Shown here piece after piece: positions 19,801 to 31,840 of a stretch of 64,000 nt of DNA. The stretch is taken from positions 71,224,001-71,288,000 of the forward strand of contig NC_091262.1 in assembly GCF_042477335.2 (NCBI RefSeq), written 5' to 3'. The position numbers and the translations under genes are program-made. Numbering within the stretch: position 1 is the stretch's first letter; each line of letters begins with the position of its first letter. The notes under the pieces were generated by a model. That model worked only from the letters and a program-made list of their open reading frames with translations, was not told the DNA's origin and did not search any database. This DNA comes from Ovis canadensis. Its lineage: Eukaryota; Chordata; Mammalia; Artiodactyla; Bovidae.

Positions 19801-22800
19801 TCCAGACAAGTTGCTAACCTTGGTGTTTCCACCCTAACTCCCCATGCTCAGCAAGCTTCTCCAGAGTCTACTCGGCCACTCCTGCCCAGCTCCTGGGTCT
19901 GAGCTCAGCCTTTGGCGACGCAGAGCTGGGGGGCTGGCCCTGGGACCCCACCATGACACTGCTCACGTTCTGCTCTAATCACAGCTGGCCTGGGACAGGC
20001 AAGTCTTCATGGGCTCAAGCTTGGCCCCTGGAAGGAAGCAGCACATCACCCTGGGAAGGACTGAGGTAGATGGCTCTGGATTTGAATCCGGACTGTGACT
20101 TCCTAGCTCTGTGGTCTTAGAGAGAAGTGCTTGGCCTCTCTGCACCTCAGTCTGCCCATCTGCCAATCAGGGCCATCGAGGCCTCCACCCCAGACAGCTG
20201 GGAGGAGTCACAAGGTCGTCTAAGCGGTGGGGACAGCACAGGTCTGGCTGCAGGAGCTGCCTCACCTGCATTTAAGGCACAGATGGCAGCGTGTCAGCCC
20301 TAGGTCAGCCAGAATAGGGCTCATACGTGGTACTCAGTAGATACCAGCATCCTAAGGCTGCTGGGATGGGGTCAAAGGGGAAGCACAGGGGCTGATCCAC
20401 CAGAAATAAAAAAAAGAAGCTGGGTCAAAAAGTTAAATGGAGAATTATCACACGGCCCAGCAGTTCCACCCTAGGTGCGTAACTTGTACACCAGTGTTCA
20501 CAGCTGCATTATTCACAACAGGCAAAAGGCAGCAACAACCCGAATGTCCATCAACAGATGACTGGATAAACAGAATGGGTTACCCAGACTGTTCTGCCAC
20601 CCTTTCCTACAATGTGGAGGAACCTTGAAAATATTAGGCCAGGTGAAAAAAGCCAGATGCAATAGGTCACCTTCTGTATGATTCCCTTAAAAGGAAAAGT
20701 CCAGAAGAGGTAAATCCATAGAGACAAAAAGCAGATTAGTGGTTGTCAGGGGCCAGGAGGGGGCGGGGGGGGGGCGGGGTGAGGAGGGAGGCTCAGTGGG
20801 TATGGGATTCTCTTTCGGGTGATGAAAATGCCTGAAAGGAAAATCGTCTCTGGAACTAGACAAAAGGTGGTGGTTGTACAACGCTGTGAATGTGCTTACT
20901 ACCATTGAACTGTCCACACTAAAATAACTAACCAGAGAGAAACTTCCTGGCAGTCCAGTGGTTAAGACTCCATGCTCCCAATTTCAGGGGGCCCAGGTTC
21001 AATCCCTTGTCAGGGAACTAGATTCCACATGCTGCAGTGAAGATCTGGTGCAGCCAAGTAAATAAATATTTTAAAAAACCCACAAACAATTGTATGTTAT
21101 ATGACTTTCACCTGGATTTAAAAAAAAAGAAGTGAGGCTGGGTCAGCCAGGCTGGGACAGAGCCTGGACAGCACCCACAGGACACGTGGCCCTCACCCCT
21201 GGCACAGGAAGCCAAGTGGCCGATGGGGAGCTTCCAGACATGCACAGAGCAGGGAGCCCACCCCTGGGCACCATGATTCTCTACCATGAGAGCCGTCTGT
21301 CCCAGCTCTGCAGGTTCCCCTGCCCATGGCCCTGCTGCCTCGGCGTCCCACCCTGGGGAGCCACGTTCTAGGGGGCAGCATCAGCCTAGCTGTGACAGGC
21401 ACTTGCCCGCTTGGCACCTGCTGAGGTCGCCCCGTGCGTGCCTCCCACTCGTGTTCAGTGGTGCAGGCTCAGCAGCTCAGCCACTGGTCCTGGGGATGCC
21501 TGGCACTGCCCAGTCTCCGCCACATGCTCTGAGCTGTAATGGTCCCTGCCAGGTCCTGCTTTCTCGCCTCGGTAAACAGAATACTAAAAACACTGCTGCT
21601 GAGGGACTGTGGTGAGGATCCACAAAGCTCCTGAGTCAGGCCCGCGGCACAGGCCCGGCAGCAAGGGGACCCGTGGCCGCTGCTCCGTCACAAAAGCCAC
21701 ATGACCGACTGTTTATAAAAGCGCGTTCTCAGCTCAGCGAAGGGACCTCAGACATCCTTTTGCAGCCCTCTGCCTCTCTGCGACGAGGAGGCGACAGAGG
21801 TGCTGAGGTGAACCCCTGGGGACCCCCATCAGCGACACTGACTGAGCCTGACATGGTGTGGGGTGCTTTCATCCAGGGACTCCCTGAGTCCCAGGACCAT
21901 TCTAGGGGCATGTTGGGGAAACAGGCTCAGAAAGATGACTCGACTCGCCACAGCTGGAAGGCTGTGGAGCTTCTGACTCCAGGCTGTCTCATTCAGTGTT
22001 GCTCTCAACTAGGAGCCCGTACTGGTGTGGGGGCCTGCCAGGCGGGTGGGAGCGGTGTCCACCCTTGGGGGCATCTGGCCAGGGAGGGAGGCAGGGCTCC
22101 CTGCACCTGCATGAGGCCACAAAGGGGACTGGAGGGACCCCACGGGGCGGGAGGATGCTAAAGGCTCATCTGGACACCCGTACCTGGGAACGCACGTGTC
22201 TGTGCAGGAGGGCCCACCATCCCGAATGGAAAGGGGATGGCCGACTGCGTTTCCCTTTCCTCGTTTATGTGTTACCAGCCCTGGAGGACCCCCACACAGC
22301 AGTCACGAGCTGAGGGGAAGGGAGAGATGACAGCAGGGCTGGAAGGTAGAGAGAAGGCCTTGCGAAAGGTCTCCAGGCTGACTTTTCCCATGTAGCAGAT
22401 GGAGACACGGGCTGAGTCACAGGCGGGTGATAAACCAGGAAGACAACTTTGCTTCCAGCCCTCACGGTGACCCTCTGGCCTCTGTTAACAACCCAGTGGT
22501 GATGAGGGCCACACTGTGCTGGGGGGTGGGGGGGGGGGGGTGGGCGGCAGGGACAGATTCTCCGTGAGGCTGTGGAATGCTGACCCCCTCCAAGAGTCAC
22601 TGGCTAAATAAGGTCTGGGAGCCTTGCAGGGAGGAACCCTGAGGTTTCTGAGCTTTCATGAGACCAGGACATTCTTTCGCACAGAATACCTATCTCAGTC
22701 TTAGAATATGCACGCCAGGCGCCGAGGGGTTCTCTTTAGAATCTGGTTGTTCTCTAAGCGTCCCTGACCACAGGGCTTATTCCCGGGTTACGTCTATCAA

Positions 22801-25800
22801 CATCCCGAGGGAGGGTGGTGCTCACTCCAGGTCCCTGCCGTGCCTGTGCTCCGTTGAACCTTCGGTACACGGCTGGCTCCTCAAAGGAACCAGGAACAAA
22901 CGAGAAATGGGACCGGTGGCCTGGGTCGGGGGACAGTGGGTCATGGGCAAGCACAGGCCCTAGCATGGAACAGAGGGGAATGAGGCCCAGAGGCAGGGGT
23001 CCGCTGCAGAGGAGACAGGGGCGAACCCTTCCAGAACGGCCGGGAGGGCTGTGGCATACGGGAGCTGGAGACCAGGCGGAGGGCTCGGTTCAGAGGCAGT
23101 GGCGGCAGAGGCCACCGGCTCTGGGGACATGGAAGAACAGCAGGGCATGGCGCAGTGTTGATTTCTCAAGTGCCAGGGAGGTAAGAAACCCTGAATTCCT
23201 GCAAGACCCAGCTTTGAAATCAGACTAATCTGGGGTCAGCTCTCATCTGTGTCCTTGCATGAGGAGCCCTGTGGGTTTAGACAAGTTATCTAACCTGGCT
23301 GAGCGTAGCTCTCCCCTCAGGAAAGCAGGGACATCTGTCCACCCCTGCAAGGCTGTTTCAGGCCAGAGGATGGAGCCTGATGCCCAGCACCATTGACAGA
23401 ACGGCAGCCCAGAGCCCACTCCCCACCGTGAGCCACCCCGGCAGCTGCAGCAGTACACAGCAGGAGCTCAGCAAGCGCCTACTGGACTCATACGGACAAG
23501 GAAAGAAAAAAGGGAAACTGACGCGCTGCTGTCTCTTGCCTCCTTTTTTTTTTTTTTTTTTTTTGAGTAAATCAGGACAAGGCAGCTTAGAAAGCAGGTC
23601 TTCAAATTCCTCACAACTGGGGGGCTTCCTCACATGGGAGAAGTTAGACAACCGTCCGCCTGAGTGAGGGGTGAGCGGGCACGGCTGTGACGGCTGCTGC
23701 CACGGAGGCGCAAAGCAAGCAAGGAAGAGGGGGTCTCTGGAGCCCCCGGGGGTCCCCGGCCTGGCGGGGAAGGTCCTGCCACCCTGCCCCGCTGGAGAGC
23801 CAACGTCACCCCACCCCCAGGCTCAGCGGGAGGGACATACCGCGGTCAGGACCGATGAGGACTCTGGCTTCGACACATTGTGGCTGTTGAAGAAGATGGA
23901 CTCTCGGTCTGAAACGCAAAGACGGGAAGGAGCCAGGGTTAGAAGCTCGAGGCAGAGACAGCAATTCCAGCATCTGACACCAGGGGGCAGCACCACCCCA
24001 GCCACAGGCCGTGGTGCCTTAGGGCTCAGGGTCCAGCAGCAGCCACCTGGGCCCCCTCCCACCCCGAAGAGACAGGACACCATGGAACTACACGCGCCGA
24101 GTCAGGGCTCCTGTTTCAATTTTTCTTCCCATATAACAACGAATGGCTTGATGAGCCCACCTCCCCTCCACTCTCATCTTACAGTATCATACCTGGTTTT
24201 CCCCAATACCTAGGCCCCTTCCCCAGAGTGTCCAGCGCATCTTATAGACGTGGCACCAGAAAGGGGGGCTGAGTGAGAAAGGGGAAATGCTGCATATGCG
24301 AACATCAAAGGCCCAGAGAAAAGAGGTCGACTGATGCCACTTAATCCAGCATCCCCAACCCCTCCTGGTTCTGCCCATGGAATGCCTTTTCAGGCACGTT
24401 TAGGCTGCCACAGGGCATGTGAATGTTTAAAACACAAAGGGTTCTGCTGTTTCCCAGTTATTTAGGGGAAAAAAATAGGAAATCAGAACTTGGGCTTTGG
24501 TAGGATCCATCCAAGAGAGCATAGAGAATAATTTCTGCCTGGCTTTGGAAACAGGCACAGCCACCTGAAGTCCCCTCCACATCTTCCTGCACATCTCTCC
24601 CAGCTCCCACTGCCCCCGGGGCCCCCTCAGTCCCATGGAGAGGCAGAGTAATCATCTCAATCCCAGGACTATTAGAGTGATGAGCAGTAGGGTTGTTCAT
24701 TCATGCCCTGCAGAGTAGAGGCACACCAGTTGGTCAGAAACATGCTCTCTAGCACGTGGAAGTGTGCAAATGCACGGATCACAAAACCAGGAGCCTCAGG
24801 GCTGAGAGTCCTGGTAAAGACCATCATCACACTAGGACCCCACCCCACCTCACCCCGAGAAGGACACGGGCCACAAGCCCCCACGTGGCCCCAGCAGCCT
24901 CTGCTTTGGTCCTTCCGGGTGAGGCGTTGCGGCTCCCGTTCCCCCAGGACACACTGCTCAGCCCTGAGACCCAGGACAGGAACGGCCCCGCTGGGCGCCG
25001 CTGAGTGCCGGGGGCTGAACTGCGGGGGCACCTGCTCTGGCTGCAACGCCCCCACCGCCAGCTCCAGGGTTACAGCGCCGCAACAATCATGCATGAGGAA
25101 GTGATTCGGGCGGAGGCCAAGCAGGCAGGCGCTGAGATGTACCTGGCATCTTTCCCGCTAGCGGGGCACGCAGGCCCCTTGCCGCCCCGGTGTGCCCGAC
25201 AGTCCTCCTACCGCTCCGACCAGAGCCAGTCCAGACGGGGGGCACGAGAGACGGTCCTGGGGAGGAGCCTGGGGAAAATAAACACCCTGCAGGACTTGCG
25301 CCAAGCAGCCACACTGACCTCTACTCTTGAGCGCCGACAAACAAGAAGATTGAGCCTTCGGGGGTAGCAAGCCCCATGGGCCAGAGGTAAGAGCAGGGCT
25401 TAAGCAGCTGGGATGGGCCTTCCAGACTCTGCAGGCACTGCCCACCTTCTCAGCCTGTAGCCCAGCCTGGCCCCGCTGAGCTCAGGGCGCCTCCCACCCA
25501 CCAGGTGGGACCCAAGGGCAATGGCCAGAGTGGCAGAGTAGGCCTGGGGAGAGAAGGGCCACCCAGAGCAAGTGGACACAGCCAGTTCAGGGAGGCTTGG
25601 AAGCCACAGAGAACAACGTGGATGCTTAGCTATGCAAGAAAGGGAAAGAACTGGGTGCTCAGAGGGGTGTACCCAGCGCCGACTGAACTGGACAGACCAT
25701 GTCACCCGGCAGCTTCTTGGGGCAAGATCCGAAGTGGACCATTTCAAAGGGGACTTGTTTCTCCTCCTGGCTAACTCTGAACTGGGGGCTCCAGCCAGAG

Positions 25801-28800
25801 GACTGTTCAGCAGGGTGATGGGAGCTGCCCTTCGCTCAGAACCCTCCCCACGTGCAGCTTGAGCAGCCCAGGTGGAGAGGGAGCAGCTTCCAGCCATTTG
25901 GTGATCCAGGAAGATTGTGGAAGCCGAGACATGTCAGGCAGGATTGGAGCATCCCATGGCGCCAGCTTCTCGGGCAGCTTCAAGATCCCCTGCTGATAAA
26001 CCTGGCTGGGCCTTTGCACCTTGATCACAGGAGTACCCTGGACGTGGGGAGCTCGTCCCTTCTCTGTTCCTGGGCTAGTCCCGCGACACATAGAGCCCAG
26101 CGAAGAACCACCACGAATGTCCACAGGAGAGGGGAGACAATAAGTGGAATATGGGTGTCTTTGTGCCCAATTTACAGATGAGGAAAACAGGTTCAAGAGA
26201 GGAAGAGTAGGGCACACGTCTAGCCCCCAAATATCCCCGCGACTCTAGTGCAGCTGTGAACTGCGGCCACACCTTCTTAGCTTAATTTGCTTCATCTTCA
26301 CATGTCTCCTTGGGGGAGGGGGCGGGCAGCATGTCACGGCGCCACAGACAGTGGTCCACACCTCCTCCCAGACCTCCAGCCCCGGCTGCCCTGCTCGAGT
26401 GGTCCCCTCATCCAGCGGTGTCCCAGGACCCCCCGCTTCCTCCGGGGCCCCTCATCTGTGCACAGTTCATCCTTTCACGACTTCTTCCCTGGGCAGTTTC
26501 TCCCACTAGAATCTAAGTGGGACACCTGGCTGACTATCCAGTCCCCTGCTGGATCCTCACTCCTGCACAGGGCTGGGAACGAGGCAGGTTCAAGGAAATA
26601 CAGCCTCTGCTACACCTGCAGGGCTCTCGATGATGAAAGATCACCAGATCTGGCCCCGCCATCTGCGACTGTAAACAGAGGTTTATTGGAACGCAGCCCC
26701 GCCCATTCACTTACGTGTTGTCTACAGGGGCTCTTAGGCAACATGACTGATGACGCAGCTAGAAATACTTCTTCTGGACTTTTCCAGCAAAAAAGCCTGG
26801 TGACCCCTGCCCTATATGGTCATCGGTATCCTTCCTTTATGTACATACCCCCAGGGGAAAAAAGGCCCAGGAAGCGGAGGCAACAAAGGCGCTGTGTCTG
26901 AAGGGGAAAAGAAACGGAAATATTTCTCCCACTGTACTGGGGGGAGGGGGACGGGGGCGGGGGGAGGCGGCACAGAGAAACATGGCCAGGGGTTGGCACA
27001 GGCCAGCCTCAACTCTCTCGGTAAAAACGTCACTTTGGTTCCAGCCAAGGCAACTGCGAGATGTTGGCTGTCTGACCTGACTTCAGAGGTGCTAACAGAT
27101 GCAAACCGAAAGGACACCTGAAAACCAAAAGAACACAGCTGTGGAGGGAGAGGTGGTATCCTCATAATGACTGCAGGTCAAAAGAACCCCACTCTAGGAG
27201 CCCCCACCTCCCTGCGCGGACGGGGAGCCTGGAGGGCCTGCCATGCAGGACAGCAGGGACCAGAGAGATGGGAGAGGGCTGGAAACAGCCAGAGGCCCAA
27301 AGCCCCCTGCTCAGCTGGTCCAGCTTAAAGGGCCACTGGTACATTGTGCTTTTCATCTGTTAAGAGAACACACGTGTGAAAAGGACAAAACCCAGACCAG
27401 CTGGATGGCCTGATGCCCTGAAGATGGTGGCCACGGAATCAGCTTTGGGGATGGAGGGATGGACACACAGAAAGCCACTCAGCTTCCCTGAGCATAGTAA
27501 ACACTCCTCCGCTAGCCCTGTGTTTCTCCACTGATCTGCTCAGTCCCGGTCAACGCATTTGGGCTTTCCCAGGGGCTCAGCGGTAAAGAACCAGCCTGCA
27601 ATGCAGAAGTCACAGGAGATGCAGGTTCGATCCCTGGGTCGGGAAGATCCCCTGGCAACCCACTACAGTATTCTTGCCTGGGAAATCTCGTGGACGGAGA
27701 AGCCTGGCTACAGTCCCTAGGGTTGCAAAGAGTCACATATGACTGAGCACGCAGCCTGCGTATTACGGTAAACTGGCAGCCCAGAATGGCCACGAGAAGA
27801 CACAGATGTGGAGCCCTCGTTCTGAGACAGCACTCAGAGCTCACGGCCTGCCACTGGTGGTTCCCAGACGGAAACTAGCCAGCCCTTAGCAACCAGGGGA
27901 AAGGGGGGGACAACTGTTGCATGGAAAGGAAGGAAACCAGGTGGTATGTTTCTTTAAGAGATGGAGTGATTTAGGGTAAAATAAGAAAAAAGGGAAACAA
28001 TTGCATAAGGTAAACTTATTCTTCCCTTAATACATTTGCTGTAGATTTAAACATATTCTCAAAAACCAGGAAATAATATAAAGAGGATTAAAAAATATTG
28101 GCCTTATCCTGCCCACAACTGCTAACAATGTTTCTTGCTAATATACAGTCACATACAGAAAGACCCTTCCCGACACTGGTCCCCCACCCCCAATCATTCC
28201 ATCACCCCAGTGCGTGGGAGCAGGGACTGGTATGTGGACGCCCTAAAAGCCCCGCCCAGCAGGGAGAGCCGCCTGCACTCAGAAGGTCAGGGGAGAGAGA
28301 CACACGTTTCCGAAGCGTCTGCTCTCTGGGCTGTGTTAACGGGAAGAATGGCTGAGAGGGGACGGGAACAGCTGGACTTGATCCAAGAGGGGTGGCTTGC
28401 AGCCACGAGGAGCGGACGGTGACAGGCAGTCCCGGGCGGAGGGATTTCAGACGGACACGTCTGTCTGCTCAGCAGCCCGGGACCGCGTCTGCTGACGGCG
28501 GGTTTTCCGTGCAGAGAGAAGCGCACAGTGACTGAGAGCAAACCAGGGGTGACCCATGTCCTCCGTCCAGGAGATCACCAGGCTTATTCCAGAGACGCTG
28601 CCCCTGTTCCAAAGGTTCCTGGAACTGGCCTTGAGGAAGCCTCCAGAACCACTAGAGCAGTCTTTTGAGCGGCCCCAATACCACCAAATCCTTAAGTGTC
28701 AGTTTTTGCGATAGCCAAGGATCACCCGGAGCTGGTGAGCAGCTGAAGAAAAGCTGAGGGCCTGGAGCCCCTTGGCCTCCTGAGAGGACACCCTCAGATG

Positions 28801-31776
28801 GGGCAGCTCCCTGCAAATGCCACCACTGTGTGACAGCTGAGGGACACTTGGGGCCATCATTCACTGGTCCAGAATATGCTCACCAATATGGTCCCCACCC
28901 ATGTCCACTCCTGACCCGCCCGGGGCCCACAGCTGGCAAGTCCCGTGCCCCCAGCATAACTCCTAACAGAGCTCGCGTCCACCTCAGCGGCTGCAGAGGC
29001 AGCAGGTGACTCAGTGTTTCCCAGCTGGAAAAAGGAGACACGGTAAAGCGGCCAGTGCTCTGGCCCTCAAAACACCGGGCCCCCTCCCTTCCCGGCTGCC
29101 CTGAAGAGCCCGTCACCCAGTCCAGCGTGTTCTTGGTGAGCCTCCTTATCATGAGCGGCCCCGGGAAGCGGCCTGGGTACAGAAAGCTCTCAAGTTCTTC
29201 CCCGAGCTTATGGTAGCTGAGGTGCACAGAGCCCCTTCGACGGACCTGGTTGGGACACGGGTTTCCCACTCATGCTCCAACAACTCTTCACCTACTGGAC
29301 ACAACTCTGCCAACCTTCAGATCACCTCTCCTCCCTCCAGACATAACCCAGGGCGACCAGGGTCAGTGCCGAAGGACAGGAGGCCGGTGCCGTGTCCCAG
29401 CCGCGCCCCTGAGCACAGGCATCCCGGACAGTGTGAGGCCCACTTACCTGACGTGCCCGCGGAGAAGTTCTTCAGTGAGGGCCTCTGGACCACGGTGTAG
29501 GACTCACCAACCACAAATACCTTGTACAGGACAGCATTGTGGTTGATGAAATTCTGGACCACGCAGGGCGGCTGGATGGCGCTCAGGCCCTCCTGGTTGA
29601 ACACGATGGCCATCTGGGGAGAGAGAGGGCCAAGGGCTTGGTCAGAGTCTACCGCCTCCTCGGCCTTATCACTGTCCAAAGCATCACCTCCAAGGGCCAT
29701 CCCAGCCCGGTGCACGAGGCCTCCCCAGGAAGAGTCTCAACCCAGAGTGAGTGGGGTGGGCCTCGAGCAGAACACCTGGGCATCCATCCACTCCTGCTGT
29801 GGGGGGTTTGGAAATCCTGCACTGTCAGGCCTGCCATGTACAGTTGAGCTGGCTGTGCACTGCACAATCCCACTACTCACACTGCATCCATGGAACGGGT
29901 CCCCCTGGGCTGTGTACTACTCACCCCTTAGGACCTCTTTGTAGAGATCCCTCTACAAAGACTTTGGCGGTGGGAGGTGGGCTACCGAGGGGGTGCGGGC
30001 AAGAAGCGGAGGACAAGGGATCAGGGGTTGGGAGGCCTTGGGTTCAAAGCCTGTACAATGACAACAGCTGCCTCTTGAGAACTCATGACATGCCTGGCCC
30101 TGGTATGATCACTTTACCTGAGTCACCTGGTATCATCCTCACATCCTGCCCCGAGGTGGGCATGGACATCATGCCCCTTTTACAGATGAGGAAACTGAGG
30201 CCCTGAGGCACTTAGAGGCTGCTGGCAAGTGACAGAGCCCAGAAAGGGATGGAGTCCAGCAGCCCCCAGCCCCAGACACATTACACACGAGCTCTTAAGG
30301 AATGGGAACATTCCACTCTTGGGTCCTGACTCCTCTTGGAACAAAGGCCTCCAACAGAAGGATCTGGCAGGGGACAGAGGTCAAGGTGGGTGGGGGAGGG
30401 GAGGGGCGATTGGACAAAACCTCCCTGTGTTGGGCTGAGGCTGGGTCTGCCCAGGGCCCACCACAGCCAGCAGCCAGTGCTGGGGCCATGATGAATGTTT
30501 CATCCAGGCCTCGGGGCCACAGCAAAGAGCCACCAGCTGCCCAGGGCTACTGCCCAGGGAGGGGATAACAGGCCTGAACAGCTGGCTGCCCACACTAGCT
30601 GTCGCCTCTCAACAAACTGTCACAGAGCACCACCCCAACATGCCTGGTGCCCAGCTGGGTGGGGCAGGGGTAGAGATCCAGGCCACATGGGGAAACAAAT
30701 GTGTGTGTATATACCATAGTGAAACAAGTGTGTGCGTGTGTATGCGCGCACACGTGCGCACCACAGTGAATAGCTCCCTAGCCTGCCGATGAGAGTGGAG
30801 AGCCAGATGTGAGCTCAAGTCCCGTACCTGGCACTTGCTGCGCAAGCCATTTAAGCTCCATTTTTATCCCCTGTAAAATAGCATCAGGAGCCACCACGGG
30901 GTAGCTTTGGGGGTCCTCTGAGCTTTGGGCTCAATATTTTTTTTTAAGGAGTATTTCACTGTGGAACAAACTCAAGCGCTTACACCAAAACAATAAATCA
31001 AATCATGAACATAAACTAAAAACAAAACGTCCTGATTTTGGTTGACTGAGCTAGGGGCTGAGCAATCAGAAGCAGGGCTCAGCAGGCTGGGGTCCGGGTG
31101 AGGACCCCAATCGGAAAGCCCCCTTTCCAGTGTAAAGCTAACCATGTGCACAGAGGTGTCCTCCGTCCTCACTGCACTCAACATCCCCAAGCACCCCTGA
31201 GGTGGGATGGAGCCTGGCCCCCTCTGGGCTCATGCCACGGAGGGCGCCCCACCAGAGGGGGCAGTCCTCGGATGCTGCCAGCCTCCCAGGAACCTGCAGC
31301 ACTCCAGACCCCAATCTTGGAGCTCTGTTCTTGACACCCACCCAGCAGAGGAACCCCCTCCTCCCAGAAAGAGCACACAGTGGGCTGGGGAGCCCCAGGG
31401 ATGGGGAAAGGGGAGAAGGGGCCATGGCACATGTGTACATCTACGAGCCAGACCCGGAGAGCTGAACTGAGGGGTGAAACACCTTAAGTCAAGCTGACCC
31501 CATGGAGTCAAGACTCTCCTGAAGGAAGCAGACCCCTGCCCCTTCTGCAAAGACCTAGCAGGCTGCAGGGAAACTGGCTACACCGCTTCAGTCACTTCAG
31601 TTATGTGTGACTCTTGGACTGTAGCCTGCCAGGCTCCTCTGCCCATGGGATTTTTCAGGCAAGAATACTGGAGTGGGCTGCCATTTCCTCCTCCAGGAGA
31701 TCTTCCCTAAGCAGGGATTGAGCTCCTGTCTCCTGCATGGCAGGCAGATTCTTTACTACTGAGCTACTTGGGAAGC

Positions 31777-31840
<64 letters not shown>

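Larger units (their letters stand above)
18820..23840 (-). other. ITPK1: ITPK1 intron between residues 246 and 247
   Basis: A 5.0-kb intron. It holds MIR-like stretches near 19030-19165 and 20075-20170, a Bov-tA SINE (19176-19407), an L1 fragment (20425-20935), a CHR SINE (20941-21086), G-rich runs near 20757-20780 and 22525-22545, a reverse MIR near 23240-23390 and a T tract at about 23544-23565. The remainder is unique GC-rich DNA. Confidence 0.75.
23909..29447 (-). other. ITPK1: ITPK1 intron between residues 223 and 224
   Basis: A 5.5-kb intron. Recognisable parts are a forward MIR near 26160-26290, a hAT remnant (26619-26809) and a Bov-tA SINE (27561-27752). An AT-rich stretch at about 27930-28140 is unassigned. 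The rest is GC-rich and looks unique. Confidence 0.75.
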
